64,000 nucleotides of DNA. It comes from Planctomycetota bacterium (GTDB taxonomy: Bacteria > Planctomycetota > UBA1135 > UBA2386). Position 1 is the first letter of the stretch. Each line of letters opens with the position of its first letter. Shown piece after piece: positions 53,697 through 61,949 of this stretch. The stretch spans positions 1 to 64,000 of the forward strand of contig JAJFFD010000056.1 of the NCBI GenBank assembly GCA_021776805.1, read 5' to 3'. The translations under genes were made by a program, and so were the position numbers. The notes beneath the pieces are model-generated. The model had not been told where the DNA came from. It saw nothing but the letters and a program-made list of their open reading frames with translations, and did no database searches.

Positions 53697-55010
53697 TCAC
53701 CGGGAAGGCTGGGCATTGGCTACGTATCCAGTCAGCCCTCCCATGATCAGCAAGTATGCAGGATTGACCATCTGATTCAGAACGCAGTCGAACATGAATA
53801 TCGCCAGTCCCATCGCCAAGCAACTTTGGCAGACCCACTCTTTCTTGGCGTAATTCGCTGCTTGCACCATGGGTACGAACTTCACAAGGGGAATGACAAA
53901 CGCCGCACCAAGCACCAACAGGCCTACTCCACCAAACCTTGCATACTGAATGATCCAGACACTGTCCGAAACTGCTGAAGCCGACTCGCCTTGTTCATCA
54001 AGGATGGTCAAGAAATTGGTTGGACCCCTTCCCAGAATGGACTTGCTGCCAATGCTCTCCATGATTGCATCCTCCATGTCCATTCGATAGAGCAGGGACT
54101 CCGCACGTTCTGGAGAGATCATCTCAGCCAGGACAGCCAACTCGTCCCCTGACCACAAACCGAGCACGCGGGCAGCCACGTAGATCGGCGGAAAGAGCAC
54201 GAGAGACCAAAACAGTGCTCTGGTTCGCGTGACCCTGCCTTCAACAAAAGCGATTGAGCCCAAGAGCATCAATAGAGTCGCGCCACTCGATTTGCAGAGC
54301 ACCGCTGTGCCAACCATGGCGGCCATGATCCAACTCATTGGCACCCCCATAACTCGCTTCACGCCGCCGCTGAGCCAGAAGTAGAAGGCGATCATGCCAC
54401 CGACAGCCATCCACAGGGATAGCATCAAGCCCGTCGACATGAAGACAGTCGGCCGCCATCCCCCGCCACGTGCAGAAGTTGCGAATCCGCCGATCCTGAA
54501 CCCATAGAGCTTGAGGTTCAATTGCGGACTCATACGAATCTCATAGAGACAGAGAGGCACGTAGATGAGCACGCCGATGAAAATCCCCAAGGCGAGAATC
54601 TGATGGCTTTCGCGCTCCGAGAAGTAAAGCCGCCCGACGAAATAGGGCACACCCCAGGCGAAGGTCACGATAATCGCGGTCGAGACTCCCAGCTTTAGAC
54701 CACCTCCCACGGACAATGTAGAGATGACTGGCACGATGCATACCAGCAACATCGGCAGGTCGTACAGATGAGGTCTGAAGGACGTCAAACGCTGGGTATC
54801 GAATGCGCCAATACCGCAGATGCAGGCGAAGCCAATTGCAGTAGTCTTGTTGTAGTCGATGAATCCCTGAATTGGGAAACCTGAGTGCGGCAGAAACATC
54901 CATCCGCCAATGACCACAAAAGTGATTGCGACGATCGGCCTTGCGACAATAAAGGCCCCAAGAGCGATAGCTGGCCAGCCGAAGAGCGAGAGTGCAACCA
55001 GGATGTTCAT
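53697..55010 (-). CDS. O-antigen ligase/polymerase-like membrane protein
   Basis: A 437-residue integral membrane protein with about eleven helices and a large extracytoplasmic loop (about 285-345: AEMISPERAESLLYRMDMEDAI, ILGRGPTNFL), an architecture typical of Wzy polymerases and O-antigen ligases (WaaL). It is located between the kinase and the flippase genes. It would join exported oligosaccharide repeats or attach them to a carrier. Catalytic Arg/His residues cannot be fixed from sequence alone. Confidence 0.7.
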   Translation of the reverse strand: MNILVALSLFGWPAIALGAFIVARPIVAITFVVIGGWMFLPHSGFPIQGFIDYNKTTAIGFACICGIGAFDTQRLTSFRPHLYDLPMLLVCIVPVISTLSVGGGLKLGVSTAIIVTFAWGVPYFVGRLYFSERESHQILALGIFIGVLIYVPLCLYEIRMSPQLNLKLYGFRIGGFATSARGGGWRPTVFMSTGLMLSLWMAVGGMIAFYFWLSGGVKRVMGVPMSWIMAAMVGTAVLCKSSGATLLMLLGSIAFVEGRVTRTRALFWSLVLFPPIYVAARVLGLWSGDELAVLAEMISPERAESLLYRMDMEDAIMESIGSKSILGRGPTNFLTILDEQGESASAVSDSVWIIQYARFGGVGLLVLGAAFVIPLVKFVPMVQAANYAKKEWVCQSCLAMGLAIFMFDCVLNQMVNPAYLLIMGGLTGYVANAQPSR

Positions 55011-55180
55011 GACTCAGAGTTCAGGTCGCTGCGAGAACTCACTCCCAGGTCAGCCTCATCAACTTGCCCATGCATGCTCTCTAGAGGTTACCATCAAGAA
55101 ACCCGGCGACTCAGCACAAGTCCTCAGTAGTATGGCCTTGCAGACGCGCGACGGAAGGGACGAGCTGGCCAGGAGTCACA

Positions 55181-56650
55181 ATGTCTGACCAAGGGAATCC
55201 CAGCTCCCCGCCGGACAGCCCTGATCAGACCGGGAAACCAACTCTCCGCAGCCTCGCCATGCGCGGCACCATCATCACAGTCGGAGGGAACGGCGCCAGC
55301 GCCTTCCTCCGCCTCGCCAGCAGCCTGGTTGTCACCAGGCTCTTGGATCCGAACATCTACGGCGTCATGGGAGTTGTCGTCGCCTTCCTCTACGGGCTCA
55401 ACATGTTCTCGGATCTCGGTGTCTCGCGCGCCATCATCCAGCACGAGAGAGGCGACGAACCTGAGTTCCTGAACACGGCCTGGTCTTTCCTGATCCTGAG
55501 GGGACTGCTGATCTGCCTGGCCTGCTGCGCCATCGGCTGGCCCGCAGCTGCTTACTACGGGTGGCCGGATCTCTCATGGTGTCTACCCCTGGCAGGGCTG
55601 AGCTTCCTGATCTTCAGCTTTTCGTCGACCAAGATGTACCGCGCGCAGCGCAACCTGGCGCTCGGTCGCCTACAGATAATCAGGCTCTCAGCGCAGTTCA
55701 TCAGCATCATCGTGATGATCGTCGTCGCCTACTACACCAGGTCCATCCTCGCTCTCGTGCTCGGCCGCATAGTCAGCTGCAGCATCGAGATGGTTCTGAG
55801 TCACCGCATCCTGCCAGGAGAGCGCTCGCGACTCGCATGGGATGCGACGGCCATGCGGGATCTCTGGTCCTTTGGCAAATGGGTCTTCGCTGGCTCGGTG
55901 CTCACCTTCTTTGCCTTCCAGGCAGACAAGCTGGTGCTCGGCAAGCTCGTGGAAGAGGAACTCCTGGGCTTCTACGTCCTCGCCGGCATGTTGGCCTCCA
56001 TGCCTGGCGAGTTCATCCAACAGCTCTGGTTCCGGGTGCTGTACCCAGCAGTTGCGAGGAAGATGCGTGAGGGTACGGCAACCCCAGCATGGGCGTCGGG
56101 TATCCGCTCCTCACTGCTTTTGATCGTAGGAGCGCCCATGGCCGCAGGCATCGCACTCGCGGAGCCACTGGTCGCCATCGCCTATGATGAGCGCTATGTA
56201 GAGGTCGGAGCACTTCTGCAGATTCTCCTCTTGTCCTCCTGGCTTGGTGCCCTGGTCGCGTCCTACGAGTCCTTCTTGCTGTCCAAGGGCGAACCAAAGT
56301 ACAAGACCTATGGCGTTGCCTTAAAAACCGTCACCTTCATGGCATTGGTTTGGCCGACCTTTCAGAATTTCGGGATCCGGGGTGTCGCTGGCCTGGTCTG
56401 CCTCTCCCAGTTCGTTTTGCTGATCCCGCTCTTGGCTGGAGCAGTAAAGCTTGGCTACGCTTCACTGCTCCTGGATGCCGCCTTTACCATTGCCATGGGC
56501 GTCTTGGCCTACGCATTCCTTGTCGCCTACGGATTGCTTTTGAACTTCACCGGGAGCAGTATTCTTGCCACGGCTATAGTTCTTATGGTCGCATTCCTTA
56601 TTGCCGCAGTGAATGTAAGGCGCCGAGTATTCACCAAGTCGGCAAGCTAG
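55181..56650 (+). CDS. Wzx-like oligosaccharide flippase (MOP superfamily)
   Basis: A 489-residue membrane protein with about 12-14 helices of the polysaccharide-export MOP/MVF superfamily. RGTIITVGGNGASAFLRLASSLVVTRLLDP (in two parts) and VSRAIIQHERGDEPEFLNTAW match the lipopolysaccharide biosynthesis protein family seen in Wzx/ flippases. It would move undecaprenyl-linked repeats across the inner membrane. The protein is the start of a plus-strand run of four polysaccharide genes. Confidence 0.88.
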   Translation: MSDQGNPSSPPDSPDQTGKPTLRSLAMRGTIITVGGNGASAFLRLASSLVVTRLLDPNIYGVMGVVVAFLYGLNMFSDLGVSRAIIQHERGDEPEFLNTAWSFLILRGLLICLACCAIGWPAAAYYGWPDLSWCLPLAGLSFLIFSFSSTKMYRAQRNLALGRLQIIRLSAQFISIIVMIVVAYYTRSILALVLGRIVSCSIEMVLSHRILPGERSRLAWDATAMRDLWSFGKWVFAGSVLTFFAFQADKLVLGKLVEEELLGFYVLAGMLASMPGEFIQQLWFRVLYPAVARKMREGTATPAWASGIRSSLLLIVGAPMAAGIALAEPLVAIAYDERYVEVGALLQILLLSSWLGALVASYESFLLSKGEPKYKTYGVALKTVTFMALVWPTFQNFGIRGVAGLVCLSQFVLLIPLLAGAVKLGYASLLLDAAFTIAMGVLAYAFLVAYGLLLNFTGSSILATAIVLMVAFLIAAVNVRRRVFTKSAS

Positions 56651-56733
56651 GTTCAGATTTACGCCCCTGGCACCGAAGCAATGAATAGATCCAGCCTTAG
56701 GCACTGGAATAGGGTCTCGACTCTCTAGCCTGA

Positions 56734-57702
56734 ATGTCCCCGCCAAAATATCTCATCGTCTCGCCATGCAGGAATGAAGCTGCATTTGCCAAGCGCACTT
56801 TGGACAGTGTTTGCGCCCAGTCCCTACTCCCGGCGAAGTGGATAATCGTTGACGATGGTTCGACCGATACGACTCCGGGGATCTTGGCAGACTATGCCTC
56901 GCGCTATCCATTCATAGAGGTCATTCGTCGCAAGGATCGCGGCAAGCGAAGTGTGGGCCCGGGCGTTATCGAGGCCTTCTATTCAGGTTTGGAGGGCATA
57001 GACCTTCGGGGCTTCGACTTCCTGTGCAAACTGGACTTGGATCTCGACCTGCCTGAGTCTTACTTCGCGACCCTCATCGACCGAATGCAAGCTGACCCGC
57101 GCCTTGGAACCTGCAGCGGAAAGGCATACTTCATTGGTGCAGGTGGTCAGAAAGTGCGCGAACCGATCGGCGACGATGTTTCAGTGGGTGCGGCCAAGTT
57201 TTATCGCACCAATTGCTTCGTTCAGATTGGAGGCTTTGTCCGCGAAGTCATGTGGGATGGGATCGATTGCCACCGCACGCGCCTGATGGGCTGGCGGGCA
57301 TGCAGCTGGGATGATCCCGAGATCAGGTTCATCCACCTTCGCCCCATGGGATCCAGCCAGAAGGGGGTTTGGCATGGGAGAATGCGACATGGCTTTGGCC
57401 AGTATTTCATGGGCAGCAGCTTCCTCTTCTTGTGCGCCAGCGCGACGTTCAGGATCTTCAAGCGGCCCTATCTCGTGGGCAGCATCGCCATGATTTTCGG
57501 CTTTGTCATGGCCATGATCAGGCGAACACCCAGGTATCCTGATCTACAGTTTCGACGCTTCCTCCGCAGGTACCAGCGACTCTGCCTTTTGCATGGCAAG
57601 GCGAAGGCGAGAGAGATGACCGAGGAAGCGGAGAAGGATTCTTGGGATCCTGCAATCGATCCCGGACAATCCGGCTTGCCACTCATTGCTCCCGGCCACT
57701 GA
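56734..57702 (+). CDS. GT2-family glycosyltransferase
   Basis: A 322-residue glycosyltransferase with GT-A motifs: YLIVSPCRNEAAFAKRTLDSV, WIIVDDGSTDTTPGIL and KLDLDLDLPESYF (acidic metal-binding D-x-D type, near residue 98). The C-terminal part includes GIDCHRTRLMGWRACSWDD and a short hydrophobic helix (YLVGSIAMIFGFVMAMI). Family members near exopolysaccharide genes often act as glycosyl donors for polymer repeats. Donor and acceptor sugars are not identifiable. Confidence 0.85.
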   Translation: MSPPKYLIVSPCRNEAAFAKRTLDSVCAQSLLPAKWIIVDDGSTDTTPGILADYASRYPFIEVIRRKDRGKRSVGPGVIEAFYSGLEGIDLRGFDFLCKLDLDLDLPESYFATLIDRMQADPRLGTCSGKAYFIGAGGQKVREPIGDDVSVGAAKFYRTNCFVQIGGFVREVMWDGIDCHRTRLMGWRACSWDDPEIRFIHLRPMGSSQKGVWHGRMRHGFGQYFMGSSFLFLCASATFRIFKRPYLVGSIAMIFGFVMAMIRRTPRYPDLQFRRFLRRYQRLCLLHGKAKAREMTEEAEKDSWDPAIDPGQSGLPLIAPGH

Positions 57703-57712
57703 CTCCGAGACC

Positions 57713-58258
57713 ATGATCTCCAGTACTGAACCCGATTGGTCACGAGAAACACTTTCACGGTTTCAGAGAAGCTCAGGCAAACGCCTACTAGCCGCCATTC
57801 GCCAATACCAGCGATTCCCAGGCCGGTCGCCCTACCACAAGTTTCGGCGTGCGGCTGCCGTCTTGTCCCATCGGCGATGGACTGCAATCTGCAGCTCGGA
57901 TATCCCCCTCAACCTTCAAATCGGCGGCGGCCTGCTGCTGCCGCATCCCTTTGCCATCGTGATCCACCCGAATACCCTGATCGGTCCAAACTGCTTGATC
58001 TTCCAGGGCGTCACGATCGGAACGGTTGGCCACGGTGATCGACAAGCCCCGCGAATTGGCGGGCACGTCGACATTGGCGCCGGCGCCAAGATACTCGGCA
58101 AAGTCGAGATCGGAGAACACTCCAGAATTGGCGCCAACTCAGTCGTACTCAGCGATGTTCCCCCGTACTCACTTGCAGTCGGCATACCCGCCAGGATCAT
58201 TCCTCAGAAATATGCCCCCACCAACGAGGCTCAGGCCAACAAGCCCGGCAATCCATGA
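57713..58258 (+). CDS. Serine acetyltransferase-like left-handed beta-helix acyltransferase
   Basis: A 181-residue CoA-dependent acyltransferase: a short helical N-terminus followed by hexapeptide repeats typical of serine/sugar O-acetyltransferases (IGGGLLLPHPFAIVIHPNTLIG, VTIGTVGHGDRQAPRIGGHV, DIGAGAKILGKVEIGEHSRIGANSVVLSDVP in pieces). In a polysaccharide locus it more likely acetylates a sugar than serine. ATG 57713 is used. It overlaps the following PP-loop gene by 4 bp. Confidence 0.85.
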   Translation: MISSTEPDWSRETLSRFQRSSGKRLLAAIRQYQRFPGRSPYHKFRRAAAVLSHRRWTAICSSDIPLNLQIGGGLLLPHPFAIVIHPNTLIGPNCLIFQGVTIGTVGHGDRQAPRIGGHVDIGAGAKILGKVEIGEHSRIGANSVVLSDVPPYSLAVGIPARIIPQKYAPTNEAQANKPGNP

Positions 58259-59466
58259 CTCCCTCTGAGACGCCAGCATGGCTAGAACGCTTGCATGCGG
58301 AGATCCTCGTCGATCCACCTCTCACGGAGCTCCTGACCGAACAAGATCTCTGGGGAACTCATAAGGGCCCACTCTTTCGTGCATCGAGCTTCCTTGGGCA
58401 ACCCAGCTTCTATCCTGTCTATCGGTACCAGGACTACTACTCATACTCAGTCCTTCCTCTCATCCTCAAGAAGGGCGGTCTCGAACTAAACCCTCGCGTC
58501 GCCGCAATGGCCGCATCCGAAGGGTTCCTGTACACGCCGACCAATGAGACCATCGACCAAGACATTGTTCGAGTCGGCGGGCCTGTAAAAGGCTCGAACT
58601 CGCTGCGAGACCCGGAGGAATACGCGACACGCCTATCGAAGGCATTGGTAGCCGACATCCACGCTGCGGAGCAGGCGAATCCTGGAACCACTAATGTCAT
58701 CCTCTGTGGCGGCCGCGACAGCCTGAACCTCCTCCTATTGCCTTGGAAGAATCGCAGTGTCGTGGTCAGCTCGACACCAAACTACGAACTCGTAGGACGC
58801 TTCATTGTGGATAACCGTCTGGACCTCGAACTCTTGGAACTCGAGGACTTTGAAGATCAGGCGGTCATGCAACACGAGAGCCTGGAGAACGCCTGCCGAA
58901 CCGATTTGCAACATGCACGCTGGGGCGCGCATCTCTGCCGTATCGCAGAAGAATACGAACGCAAGGTGATCTTCTGGAAGGGGCAAGTCGCAGACGCATT
59001 CGCGACTCCAAAGTGGATGGTCCTCACAGACCCCCCTGGAGGATGGCCTGCATTCTGGAGAAAGGCCTACAAGCGATTGCATCACCTGCTGCCTCAACCT
59101 GCCCGAGTCGCCATTTCGAGACAGTTACTCGAGCAGCCCTTCAGGCGCACCATTTGGCAACGTTGTGCGATGTGGCAGGGATCCCACGTCTCTATGATCC
59201 GCGCGATCACCGGCTGCCTCACCCTCTCGGCCTATCACGGCAGAGAGGTCAACCGGGTATTTGCTGAGGTGGACCTCCCAAGAGCGGTGCCACACGACAT
59301 CCGTCCCGAAGTGGGGCGACAACTTCATGGCCAGGCACCTGCCTACCCGACCCAAAACCCCTCACCCGCTATTTCGAGCTTCCGTCGCGGCGCCTGCCTG
59401 CCCGCTCGGTTCGTTGAGCTGCTCCAGGGCTACGGCGTCAGGGTGACGGGCCAACCCCGACAATAA
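58255..59466 (+). CDS. Asparagine-synthase-like PP-loop protein without glutaminase domain
   Basis: A 403-residue protein in which NVILCGGRDSLNLLLLP (about 147-163) recalls the PP-loop SGGxDS of the asparagine-synthase C-terminal domain, and later KVIFWKGQVADAFATPKW and SAYHGREVNRVFAEVDLP recall its G-x-G-ADE and R-x-P-F regions. No N-terminal Cys/glutaminase domain precedes it. The PP-loop activates a carboxylate with ATP, so amidation of a uronic acid or ligation of an amino compound to sugar is possible. The SGG serine is Cys. It overlaps the acyltransferase gene by 4 bp, so it acts with it. Confidence 0.7.
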   Translation: MTPSETPAWLERLHAEILVDPPLTELLTEQDLWGTHKGPLFRASSFLGQPSFYPVYRYQDYYSYSVLPLILKKGGLELNPRVAAMAASEGFLYTPTNETIDQDIVRVGGPVKGSNSLRDPEEYATRLSKALVADIHAAEQANPGTTNVILCGGRDSLNLLLLPWKNRSVVVSSTPNYELVGRFIVDNRLDLELLELEDFEDQAVMQHESLENACRTDLQHARWGAHLCRIAEEYERKVIFWKGQVADAFATPKWMVLTDPPGGWPAFWRKAYKRLHHLLPQPARVAISRQLLEQPFRRTIWQRCAMWQGSHVSMIRAITGCLTLSAYHGREVNRVFAEVDLPRAVPHDIRPEVGRQLHGQAPAYPTQNPSPAISSFRRGACLPARFVELLQGYGVRVTGQPRQ

Positions 59467-59504
59467 GTAGAGGTCCATGCGGCCACTGAGTAGTCGCAGC
59501 CAAG

Positions 59505-61625
59505 CTATCTCTCGAATGCGCCTACGGCGGTTCCCCTGCCATCCCAGGGCCGCAGATTCCCCGCGAAGTCATCGAGAACCGGCAGACTGACACCAGCCCC
59601 AATAGCGGGTGAATTCGCCTGCAGCCGAAAGTCTCCGCCCCCCGGATTCATGAATCTCGGATCTACGGCGGCCATGTTGCCAGCCGTATCGGCAGCAGAG
59701 CCGCCAGCCATCACCGAAGAATTCTGCGCTCTGGGCGCCCATACCAGATTGTTCTTCACAACCGCCGGCCCATTCACATGCCCATACACCTCCGCCATGT
59801 AGGCGTTGGACCTAGAGACGGAGTTATGCAAGGTGTTGTGGTAGATTTCGATGCCGCTTGGCGCTGGCTCAATTCCATACTTTGAGACCCAAACACATCG
59901 GAATGAGTAGCCGGAATTGCCCCTATCCAGGAAGACATTGTTGCGAATCGTCGCATCCTGGCAGTTGAGGCGAATTGCCTGAGAAGCGACTCCCTCAGCC
60001 ACAATGGTGTTGCGCTCTACCAAGATCTCCCGCAGCTCCTCGTTGCTGGCGTCGTCTCTTGGGCCGATCACGATGATCCACCCTGTGGATGCCCTGACGT
60101 CGTTTCTCCGGATGACAATCCTCTGGGAGTACCGCCCATAGCGCGCCTTCTCCTGATGCGCGTGCAGCTTCAGAGCGAGCCGAGTAGTTCCTGGGTAGTA
60201 CAACTCGTTGCCATCGATAACACAGCGATCCGCATAGGTGACTCGAACAAGGTGGCTGACTTCACAGCGCTCAACCCGGTTTCCAAGCACAGCAAGCTGA
60301 TGACCGGAAATGTAGTAGCCATTGATCCGGGGCCTTGATGTGAAGCAGTCAGCGATGGTGTTCTCGCTATGTGGATCACTGCCAAAGAACTTGATCACAT
60401 CTTGCGAAATGAGGACAGGGACCCTGAAACCAGTGGACTTCAATCGCAGCAACAGACTCTTCACAAGTCGCCGGTCCGCGTTGAAGACGTGTTCGACAGT
60501 TCTGGAGGGATCCTCGAACTGTAAATCCATGATCCGAAACCCGGAACCCTGCACATTGAGCGGCCCAGTCCCATTGCAAATCACAAGCGGATTGTTCGAG
60601 TAGATCCCCCGAGCATCCTTACCCACTCCCGGACCAAAGGCTCCAATGATCCCATCGCCCTCACCCTTGATGTAGATCCCAGAGCTCGTGAACCTATCTC
60701 CTCGACGAAACAGCAAGCGACGTCCACTTGCATAGTGCCCCAAGGCTGAGTCGAAGGAGGAAGTCGTAACCAGGCGAGCACCCGCCGGAGCGCCTGCAAA
60801 TCCTGAAGTATTGGAAAAGCAGATGGTCTTGGTTCCCGAGAACACTTCATCTGGATCCTGGACCAAGATCTCGACAAGCGCACGCTGACTGGCCCCATCA
60901 CCTGCGGCCACGTCCATTCGCACCCGATAGAGTCCCGGGCTCTCGAACACATGGGCAGCAAGCGGCCCTGATGAGCTTGGCCTCTTCGAGCCAGGATCAC
61001 CAAAGTCCCAGTGGTAAGTCAGATGGTGGAATGCATCCGGCTCCTGTTCGCTCACCGTCCCGGTGGCGTCGAAGAAGACCGAAAGCGGCGCTACCCCGGC
61101 TTTCCGACTCACCGCAAGCGCTGGTGACAGTCCGTTCCACTCGAGCGGATCCCAGCCAAGCCTCGCCTTGATGGCGCGAGTGGTGACCGTCTCACCAGTA
61201 TCGAAGCTGACCGCTGCCTGGATAAATGTCTCCATCCCCAGCAGGGAAGCATCGGCGGGGATAGCCCAGCTAAAGAATGCAGCAGGCGAGCTTCGAACCG
61301 CATGCCCCCCTGGGCCGACACTCAGGAAGCAGCCCGGCATACCCGCGAAGGCGAGATCCAGTGGCAGCTTCAGGTTGGACCAGGTCTGTGCCTGCGGACC
61401 CCAGAAGAGGGAGATCCTATCCACAGGGCTCGGCGACGCGGCGCTACCGAATACATCGAACTCGAGAGCCTGACCCAGGTAGGGCTGAGACCTTGATCGG
61501 ATCTCAGCGCTCGCGCCGGAAGCAGCAGAACAGGCCGTTCCAAAGAGCTCCACGCTCCCGAAGGGGCTGGAGCCGGATGGCTGCTGAGGGGCGAGAAGGA
61601 GGATCGCACCGAGGATTAGATTCAT
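59505..61625 (-). CDS. Secreted PKD-domain plus right-handed beta-helix protein
   Basis: A 706-residue exported protein. ATG 61625 gives a signal peptide MNLILGAILLLAPQQ. A PKD domain (VAPLSVFFDATGTVSE; LTYHWDFGDPG; HVFESPGLYRVRMDV, about residues 185-275) is followed by a right-handed parallel beta-helix (NTIADCFTSRPRINGYYIS, RNDVRASTGWIIVIGP, IRLNCQDATIRNNVFLDRG) and the usual end VGAFER. Such proteins are polysaccharide lyases, C5-epimerases or adhesins. It lies convergent to the PP-loop gene. No exosortase signal is present. Confidence 0.85.
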   Translation of the reverse strand: MNLILGAILLLAPQQPSGSSPFGSVELFGTACSAASGASAEIRSRSQPYLGQALEFDVFGSAASPSPVDRISLFWGPQAQTWSNLKLPLDLAFAGMPGCFLSVGPGGHAVRSSPAAFFSWAIPADASLLGMETFIQAAVSFDTGETVTTRAIKARLGWDPLEWNGLSPALAVSRKAGVAPLSVFFDATGTVSEQEPDAFHHLTYHWDFGDPGSKRPSSSGPLAAHVFESPGLYRVRMDVAAGDGASQRALVEILVQDPDEVFSGTKTICFSNTSGFAGAPAGARLVTTSSFDSALGHYASGRRLLFRRGDRFTSSGIYIKGEGDGIIGAFGPGVGKDARGIYSNNPLVICNGTGPLNVQGSGFRIMDLQFEDPSRTVEHVFNADRRLVKSLLLRLKSTGFRVPVLISQDVIKFFGSDPHSENTIADCFTSRPRINGYYISGHQLAVLGNRVERCEVSHLVRVTYADRCVIDGNELYYPGTTRLALKLHAHQEKARYGRYSQRIVIRRNDVRASTGWIIVIGPRDDASNEELREILVERNTIVAEGVASQAIRLNCQDATIRNNVFLDRGNSGYSFRCVWVSKYGIEPAPSGIEIYHNTLHNSVSRSNAYMAEVYGHVNGPAVVKNNLVWAPRAQNSSVMAGGSAADTAGNMAAVDPRFMNPGGGDFRLQANSPAIGAGVSLPVLDDFAGNLRPWDGRGTAVGAFER

Positions 61626-61949
61626 GTGACGCCGGGGGAATACACTGACCGCTGGTGACCTTGAGCAATCCACGTCGGATTGACCTGATTCCGAGGTCCG
61701 GGGGAGACCTTGGCCCTGCCGCCACCTACGCCAACCTCCCGCAGACTGGGTTGGCTTTCTGCCGGGCTTCTTGCTGATCTAGCGATCTCAGGCAAGAACA
61801 GGGGATACTCCTGATGTCCGAAATCGGCCACTGCGGAGACCCGCGACACTGGCCCGCCATACCATCAGGGCAATCGGAACGGTGAAACCGGATCTGCGAT
61901 CAGAAAAAAGTTCCGACCCCAAGAATCCGGATTCAACCGCTAGGAGTGA
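61626..61949. other. Intergenic region between paralogous beta-helix genes
   Basis: A 324-bp gap that must carry the 3' end of one beta-helix transcript and the promoter of the other, both minus strand. A 12-bp palindrome GAATCCGGATTC (61923-61934) and a T6 run on the minus strand (opposite AAAAAA at 61904-61909) are the only signals I see; together they may end transcription of the upstream gene. No convincing promoter or protein gene. Confidence 0.3.
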
